Assembly (NCBI RefSeq): GCF_014805685.1
Contig: NC_060911.1
Span: 13,030,712 to 13,094,711, forward strand
Source: Silurus meridionalis
Taxonomy: Eukaryota > Chordata > Actinopteri > Siluriformes > Siluridae
Direction of reading: 5' to 3'
Length of the DNA: 64,000 nt
Under the pieces are notes generated by a model, which searched no databases, was not told the origin of the DNA, and saw only the letters and a program-made list of their open reading frames with translations. Both the position numbers and the translations under genes were made by a program. This document shows positions 57,705 through 64,000 of the stretch, in pieces. Positions within the stretch are counted from its first letter, which is position 1. Each line of letters opens with the position of its first letter.

Positions 57705-58275
57705 AGAGATTGTAACCTAACGCATGTTATAGTTGGAATTTAAATCATTATTTTAGATGTTAAATATGGTCTTAAAAACCTTCAGTGACCTGAGTGTTGG
57801 TGGACAGAGCTGTGTGCAGGTCCGTCTCTGAGATATTTATGTGGTTTTGGAATACATTTGGCCACGTCTCAAGGCATCCCGGACGGTGCTGAAGGATCTC
57901 CTGATCGACATCTGTATCATAATACACTACAGAATCTATGCCAGACTGTTTAGAAATCGATATCTCCAGCATTAAGAATAATGTCTAAAGTGAATGCTAA
58001 AACAGCGGCTGCTTTTCATGGCGTCTTTCATCGTCTGTGCTCTCGTACCTCGATAAGCTTCTTCAACAGACCATGAGGCTGAAACAGAAACTTTTGCACA
58101 AAGTAGGATTCCACAGCTCCTCTTAGATCTGTACTCAAATCATTTGTGACTTGACCTGAACTGGATCCATTTCTACACAACAGGTTCTTGTTCCCACACC
58201 CAAACAAACCAATAGGGCTCTGGACGAAAATGCAATTTCTGCTGTGTAATCACACTCCTTACCTCTGCCCTGTCC
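57705..58275. other. Unassigned intronic stretch
   Basis: Unique-looking sequence; a 66-codon minus frame (57772-57972) has no recognisable similarity. Confidence 0.35.
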
Positions 58276-58279
58276 ATGC

Positions 58280-58385
58280 TACTATGTTCTTTTTTTTTCA
58301 ACATCCCATTCCACAATCAGTCCTCAAAAACGATACTTGTCTTTTGAATACACTACATTGGAGGTTTTGGTGCAGATTTGGCAAC
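58280..58385. mobile_element. Repeat family D fragment
   Basis: CAACATCCCATTCCACAATC and TTGGTGCAGATTTGGC resemble family D start and middle blocks. Confidence 0.4.
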
Positions 58386-58647
58386 CCTTTGCATAGCACA
58401 TAAAGTAGAGGTCAGAAATGATTATTTTGTTTTAAATTACTACTCTGGGAAGACAACAATATGCAACACTCACACATTTTGTAGCTCACGTGTCGGACTC
58501 GATAAATATCACGTGACTTTCTTTCACGTCACGTAAAGTTCAGACGTTTTATTTTACATGTTGTTTTTCACATGATGCGTTGACAACATATTATAGGAGA
58601 AGGTAATGAGGGATATTATATATATTTATATAACCTTCGTACTGTAC

Positions 58648-58707
<60 letters not shown>

Positions 58708-59039
58708 CCCTAGCTTTCCTCTTGTTTGGTTGATGAAATGCCGACCACCTCCTGCCCCCTGTTGGCTCAGCACGGTGCCGCGAACAGATGGCACAGCTTG
58801 CGTGCCGAAAGGAACACTGCCCTCTCAATGTCACCGTGACAACCGGGTCACCGAGGGCCTGAAAACACACACTTTATTCTAGCTCTCTTAAGATCAGCAT
58901 TGGATTATACAGCCTGACACACACACACACACACACACACACACATCAGAATGAGTCTGTATGGTAAAACAGGAAGTAAGTATGATTAAATGACACACAT
59001 ACACACACACACCATATATTCTGTAGTATAATTAATTTA

Positions 59040-59091
<52 letters not shown>

Positions 59092-59309
59092 CACAAACAC
59101 ATTCCTTTTATTTATTTACTACACACATACAACATATATTTTACAGTATAATTTGCCTCTAAACACACATAACCACACAAACACATTCCTATCATTCATT
59201 TACCACACACACAAACACACACACACACACCATATATTTTACAATATATTTAATTTACTCTACACACAGACAAATGCACAACACAAACAGATTCTCGATC
59301 ATTAATTTA

Positions 59310-59376
<67 letters not shown>

Positions 59377-59437
59377 CACAGAAAAGAGGAATCAGAATGA
59401 GTCTGGATGGTAAAACAATAGGTCAGTATGAGTAAAT

Positions 59438-59501
<64 letters not shown>

Positions 59502-59557
59502 GAGGAATCAGAATGAGTATGGATTGTAAAACAGGAAGTCGGCATAATTAATTGACA

Positions 59558-59620
<63 letters not shown>

Positions 59621-59695
59621 CACAAATCCATTCCTTATCATTTATTTACTCCACACACACACATACGCACATGCACACACACACACACACACACA
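58648..59695. repeat. Dense CA arrays with higher-order units
   Basis: Seven or more CA runs (main ones 58648-58704, 59046-59092, 59308-59372, 59440-59496, 59563-59618) are separated by two recurring spacers. One spacer is GGAATCAGAATGAGTCTGGA with GGTAAAACA, at about 58948, 59388 and 59503. The other is ACCATATATTTTACA with TTAATTTACTCTACACAC, at about 59013, 59130 and 59230. Cysteine/valine frames on the minus strand are artefacts. Confidence 0.95.
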
Positions 59696-60084
59696 CATTG
59701 AATACTAACGGTTGTTTTAATTTGAACATGACTGTAAGTTTATTTGTTGAATTGAACATCCCTCCGTTTGGAAAGATCGCTGAACTACTTTCTTTTTTTG
59801 ATCGACTTGTTTGATGTTTTATTAATTTTACATGTTGAAGATGCTGTTGGTTTTGATGGTAAATGCAGTGTTCAGGGTAACAATTTGAATTAGCAAATAA
59901 AACCTTACAAATCAACTGTTTTGGCCTTTTCACCAACATGTGTCTTGAGTACTAGTGCATCTCATATGAGTCAAATACTCAAGTACTTTAAAATCAGATT
60001 ATCAGAGACTTTGAGTCAAGTCATATTGGTGACTTTTACCTTGAAATGGATTAAATGTTGCCAGTTTTCAGTTACAGTATGTCA

Positions 60085-60215
60085 TTCATATAACTGAGCG
60101 GTTGAGGGTTAAGGGCCTTGCTCAAGGGCCCAGCAGTGGCAGCTTAGTAGTTCTAGGATTTGAACTAATGACTTTCTGATCAGAAGTCCAACATCTTAAC
60201 CAATGAGCTACTTAG
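60085..60215 (-). mobile_element. SINE family C
   Basis: GGGTTAAGGGCCTTGCTCAA, GGGCCCAGCAGTGGCAGC, CTGATCAGAAGTCCAACATC and AACCAATGAGCTACT; the tRNA-like head is at the right end. Confidence 0.75.
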
Positions 60216-60739
60216 AAATCCTAAACCATTCATAATTCAGTGTTTAGGTAATTAGTACTTAGATTAGTGCAGAAAGGTTAGAGTATGTTTTCTGAAGATC
60301 TACAGTTCTTTATGCACACTGTGACCCAAATGAGGCACAAATAATCTGTCAGAACGTGGACTAACTAGGACATTACGCAAAATCTGAAAGACAACGTAAA
60401 AGCAATCTTTCAAAAAGGGATCTTGAATTAGCAAATAGAATTACAGTATCAGTCCAGCACAGTAAATGACTAGATTTGATTATAACACTTGTACATGATT
60501 GTATACATACCGTCCCAAAGAGAAAAGATTAGACATGGAAACCATTATATATGGGATTTGGGAAAAGAGCGTTCTGCGAGATAGCTAGTGGTCGAGGGTG
60601 TAAATGGGTTAAAAGTTTCTAATTGCTAATTCTTTAGCAGTTTTTACTTCATAAGATTCCTAGTCGTATATTTCCTGCATGTTGAGGCCATTAAGTTCCT
60701 CACTGTTATCTCCGACATGCTTCTGAACTCGTGTGTGTG

Positions 60740-61120
60740 TGTTTAAAAGAAAGCGATTTTGCTGACACTTTGCTGTCTCCTCTGATAAACTCCCGCCGGA
60801 TCTATCTTGGGCGGCCCCATGCTCACGGCTGTTCCACGATGTACCTGTGTGCGTCTGGCAGAAAGCAGTGGTGCTGGCTCGGCACCTGTGAGCGACGCGA
60901 GTGTTCCTGCTCGATAATTACACCACTCCTCCTGCTCACTGGCCCCGATCACACTCTGTTACACACTCACACACCCACCCACCCACAAATACCACATGAG
61001 CTCAAGGTCAATTTAAAAGCCAACACCTCGAATTGCAGTTATTTTTACCTGAAAATGGCAAAGAAACGAGCTCACGCCTCCGTCACCGCAGGGAGGAGTG
61101 AAAAACGATCTCGAAAATAG
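60740..61120. other. GC-rich unique patch, 129-codon frame
   Basis: A GC-rich, non-repetitive patch between repeats. A plus-strand frame of 129 codons (60731-61120) begins inside a GT tract and has no recognisable domain. It may be chance or conserved non-coding sequence. Confidence 0.25.
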
Positions 61121-61269
61121 CGCCTGATTCACGTTCGTTAACACCCAAGTTTTCAGATTCGTCGCTGCACAAACAAATTATTTTTTATTTCTGCCCATTA
61201 TAATTTTTTATTTATATTTATAATTCTATATTTAATTAGTTTGTAACAGAATTTTTTTCCTGGTTTTTT

Positions 61270-61330
61270 TTTTATCTATTCAATTTTATTTGTAAAGCGT
61301 TTTTAACAATAAGGTTAGATGAAAGAATAG
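61270..61330 (-). repeat. Family A tail fragment
   Basis: CAATTTTATTTGTAAAGCGT and TTTTAACAATAAGG match the reverse of the family A end. Confidence 0.5.
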
Positions 61331-61482
61331 ATTGCTGCTCGTTTTTTTTTTTTATATGTGACTCTCTTGCTGGTGTGTTTTTACTCCTGGTCCCCTGGTC
61401 CAGCGCATAATCCTGGATGCTTTTCCCATCTCACGCTAACCAGGAGCTACTGATCACCTGGGAGGGTGTTAAGGATGGATCT

Positions 61483-61487
<5 letters not shown>

Positions 61488-61548
<61 letters not shown>
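61488..61548. repeat. (CA)n microsatellite
   Basis: CA run of about 60 bp. Confidence 0.97.
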
Positions 61549-61552
<4 letters not shown>

Positions 61553-61682
61553 CTGTTCTGATTCAGCAGTTTCCTTAATGAGCTGCTGCTGAAAACAACA
61601 TCAGTGTGCACCCTTTCATGTACACCATGCCATGCATAACTAATGCACACAATATTCACAAACCTGAGTGTAACCTGGTTTT

Positions 61683-61683
<1 letters not shown>

Positions 61684-61739
<56 letters not shown>
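61684..61739. repeat. (CA)n microsatellite
   Basis: CA run of about 55 bp abutting the Tc1-like element's left end. Confidence 0.97.
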
Positions 61740-61741
<2 letters not shown>

Positions 61742-62252
61742 TCAGGCATAACATTATGACATTATAATATTATGACCGGTGAGTGAATAACTGATTATCT
61801 CTTCATAAGGGCAACTGTTAGTGGGTGGATTTATTTATTGAGCAGCAAGTGAACATTTTGTCCCCAAAGTTGACGTGTTAGAAGCAGGAAAAAATGGGCA
61901 AGTGTAAGGATTTGAGCGAGTTTGACAAAAAGTGATGGCTAGACGACAAACCTCCAGCTCTTGTGGGATGTTCCTGGTCTGCAGTGGTCAGTATCTATCA
62001 AGAGTGCTCCAAGGAAGGAACAGTGGTGAACCGGCGACAGGGTAGTGGGGCTCGACAGGGTCATGAGGCGCATTAATGCACGTGGGGAGCGAAGGCTGGT
62101 CTGTGTGGGCCGATCCAATAGACGAGCTCCTGTAGGTCAAACTGCTGATGAAGTTCATGCTGTTGATGCTCTACGGGTCACGACTGTTTTGGCAGCAAAA
62201 GGGGGACCGGCACAATATAAGGCAGGTGGTCATAATGTTATGGCTGATTGGT
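61740..62252 (+). mobile_element. Internally deleted Tc1-like element
   Basis: Left end ATCAGGCATAACATTATGAC and right end GTCATAATGTTATGGCTGAT are terminal inverted repeats. In between, the start of a transposase frame is seen near ATGGGCAAGTGTAAGGATTT (61892), followed by a helix-turn-helix region (SCGMFLVCSGQYLSRVLQG-like in a shifted frame) and GTGGGGAGCGAAGGCTGGTC. The sequence then jumps to the 3' end (TTTTGGCAGCAAAAGGGGG), losing the catalytic domain. It is about 510 bp and cannot move on its own. Confidence 0.85.
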
Positions 62253-62539
62253 GACCATGAAGTTATGTCTGTTCGAAGTATTGTATATACATTACATGCA
62301 AACACACGCACACACACACACACACACACATATATACAAAAACCCATCTAGACCCAGGTCTGAAGTTCATAAACGCTAAAAGGCTGAGTAGCAATATATT
62401 ATGGGTAATAGAAAGAAAGGTTCAGAAAGGTTCAGGGTCATAATGTTACCCATAATTCAGGATCTCTGTCCAAATGAGAACTACTCTCCAGCTTGAAATT
62501 TGTGCTCACAAACTTTTGGTGGTCTTCTCAACACAAATG

Positions 62540-63000
62540 ATGACGAATCGAAATGGCCATTTACAGCGCCAAGTCCCCATTTACTGTTATAATAAACTCC
62601 TATCATCTGGGAAGATGCTCCACTGGATTTTGGAGTGTGCTTGTGGAAATTTGTGGACATTTATTCAGCTAGTTAGTAAAGTCAGGTGATGTGGGTGATG
62701 TGAGGGGTCCTGGCATGCAGTCAGTGTTAAAATTTATCCCAAAGGTGTTTGAGAGTTGAAGCTTTATAGCAGAAGATCTTCCACTCTATCCCATGGAAAG
62801 CTCTTCATGAAGCTGGATTTGTCTAAGGATGTACTGTCATGCTGAAACAGTTTTGTCTCCTAGATCAAGTAAAGGGAAAACGTCATGCTAGAGCATCCAA
62901 AGGCATCCTTTACGATTGTGTGTCTTTAAATTTTGGGTAACAATTTTGGGAAGAACCACAACCTGGAAAGGTTAGATAGTTAGCTAGCTTTTTTGTGATT
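62540..63000. mobile_element. Repeat family D copy
   Basis: TATAATAAACTCCTATCATC, GGGAAGATGCTCCACTGGAT, TTGGAGTGTGCTTGTGGAAA, CAGCTAGTTAGTAAAGTCAG, CATCCAAAGGCATCCTTTAC and TTGGGAAGAACCACAACC follow in family D order. One of the better copies, though its terminal repeats are lost. Confidence 0.65.
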
Positions 63001-63054
63001 GTGTGATCAACTAGAAAATGAAAGTATAACACAAGCTATTTTATTGCAAATGAC

Positions 63055-63145
63055 TGTTGCTGATCGGAAGGTCAGGGTTCAAGCTCCGGTCCTGTATCAT
63101 GGTTTACCCTGTGCTGTAAAGTAAATGTATCAAATATAAAGCTTC
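63055..63145 (+). mobile_element. SINE family B fragment
   Basis: GATCGGAAGGTCAGGGTTCA (B box) then CCGGTCCTGTATCATGG and CTGTGCTGTAAAGTAAATG; internal part deleted. Confidence 0.55.
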
Positions 63146-63334
63146 TTTCTTTGCCAGTAACAAAGCTTATGGTCCTAAGTTTGTTGCCTTTGTCAAAAAC
63201 CAAAATCAGCCTCTGACTACAACTCCCAAGAAACGTTCATTGAGTGCACCTCACACACTCGCTATAAATAACCCACTCAAACATTCAGTCAGTGTAAAGT
63301 GCAACGTTTTGTGTTTTTGAGTGCTTTGTCCATT

Positions 63335-64000
63335 TGCAGTGGACGATAGCATTCAGAGGAAGACCTGCCAGCAGAGAGTTGCAGTAGTCCAGTCTCAAAA
63401 TGACAAGTGTCTGAACAAGCACCTGGGCAACCTGTGTGGACAGAAATTGTCGAATCCTTGTGACGAGAAGGACAGTTGATTGTCCATGGTCACCCCAAGG
63501 TTGCGTGCAGTGTCTGAAGGGGAGAGAAGAGGGTCATGAAGAGTTAATCAGAGAACTTGACCTGGAGATGAATCACCTGGGATGACCAGCAGTTCTGTTT
63601 TGCTGGGGTTGTGTTTTAGTTGATGAGCACTCATCCATGAAGATATGTCTGTCAAGCATGCCGAGATCTGAGTGGAAACTGTGGCATCTGAGAGAGAGGG
63701 AAAGAAAAGATGAGTTGAGTGTCATCAGCATAGCAGTGGTAAGAAAACCAGTGGTAAGGAGCAGGGGGGTTAAGTAGTTGTGGAGCTTACGAGGATTTTG
63801 TGCAGAGGCCTCGAGCTTTTTCTTAGCAGAAGTCACATCTAAAGAAAATTTGGTCAGGAGTGCACGGTATGATGCGAGGTTCAGGTTTTTCTGCTTCCTC
63901 TCTGCTGATCTAAATTCAGACAGCCAGTTCTAACAGCCAGGTGATGGGACAAGTAGTCTTCTTGGGTTTAGTGGTCAAGGGGCAGAGGAGGTCCATGGTT
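63335..64000 (-). mobile_element. L2-like LINE fragment at window edge
   Basis: Minus-strand frames read, from the window end inwards, PLTTKPKKTTCP, then FTSAKKKLEASAQNPRKLHN (endonuclease/RT linker), then directly YADDTQLIFSFPLSDATVS (RT catalytic YADD), CLTDISSWMSAHQLKHNPSK, TARNLGVTMDNQLSFS and LRLDYCNSLLAGLP-like blocks. The RT fingers and most of the palm before YADD are missing, so the copy has an internal deletion. It may continue past base 64000. Confidence 0.82.

Noticed and set aside
60731..61120. 129-codon frame ending KKRAHASVTAGRSEKRSRK
   Set aside because: Starts in a GT tract, passes through a CACACCCACC repeat, and shows no family similarity or splice context linking it to slc24a2.
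56560..64000. Search for the next slc24a2 exons (acidic stretch and second exchanger repeat)
   Set aside because: No plus-strand frame shows the expected SLAWP-like or AAGTSIPDL-like wording; the rest of the gene is taken to lie beyond the window.

Overview
The window is vertebrate nuclear DNA, almost certainly from a ray-finned (teleost) fish. It holds one recognisable protein-coding gene, split by long introns with canonical GT/AG borders. The rest is interspersed repeats and microsatellites of the teleost kind: RTE-like and L2/CR1-like LINEs, tRNA-derived SINEs, Tc1/mariner and hAT remnants, and very many (CA)n tracts. There are no prokaryotic operons, CRISPR arrays or plasmid functions. 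A catfish-like ostariophysan is a guess from general repeat style only.

The gene is slc24a2 (NCKX2, the K+-dependent Na+/Ca2+ exchanger of neurons and photoreceptors), on the + strand and incomplete at the 3' side. Its parts in the window are a 5'UTR and first coding exon (12294-13189, 264 codons, complete first exchanger repeat), a 39-nt exon (33379-33417), a 109-nt exon (35466-35574), a probable 15-nt microexon (37796-37810), a 51-nt exon equal to the 17-residue cassette of NCKX2 (50531-50581), an 81-nt exon (54939-55019) and an 83-nt exon (56477-56559). Every exon after the first belongs to the large cytoplasmic loop. The second exchanger repeat and the C-terminal membrane domain must lie beyond base 64000. 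A non-coding first exon may sit near 9.1-9.27 kb, but this is weakly supported.

Region by region. 0-9 kb: repeat family A, an L2/CR1-like LINE fragment, a 200-bp direct duplication, a clean hAT MITE with 8-bp target-site duplication, a higher-order CA array, a Tc1 remnant, and an RTE-like LINE with two internal deletions. 9-13.2 kb: possible promoter/first exon, SINEs, first coding exon. 13.2-33.4 kb: a 20-kb intron with a kilobase of pyrimidine-rich sequence, three copies of a TIR element, and nested insertions into repeat A. 33.4-50.5 kb: the small loop exons, a 15-bp minisatellite, a Tc1 remnant, compound tetranucleotide arrays in opposite orientations, an unidentified 3-kb region with inverted arms, a tRNA-Glu-derived SINE with an 18-bp target-site duplication, and an L2/CR1-like LINE. 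50.5-64 kb: three more exons, an internally deleted mariner, an internally deleted Tc1 element, dense CA arrays and the edge of another LINE.

Two observations stand out. First, the loop exons are all in one phase class at each junction, so any of them can be skipped without a frameshift, and one of them appears to be a 15-nt microexon. Second, a tRNA-Glu-headed SINE shares its 3' end with the RTE-like LINE present twice in the same window, which suggests a SINE/LINE mobilisation pair. I found no sign of an entirely new gene system.
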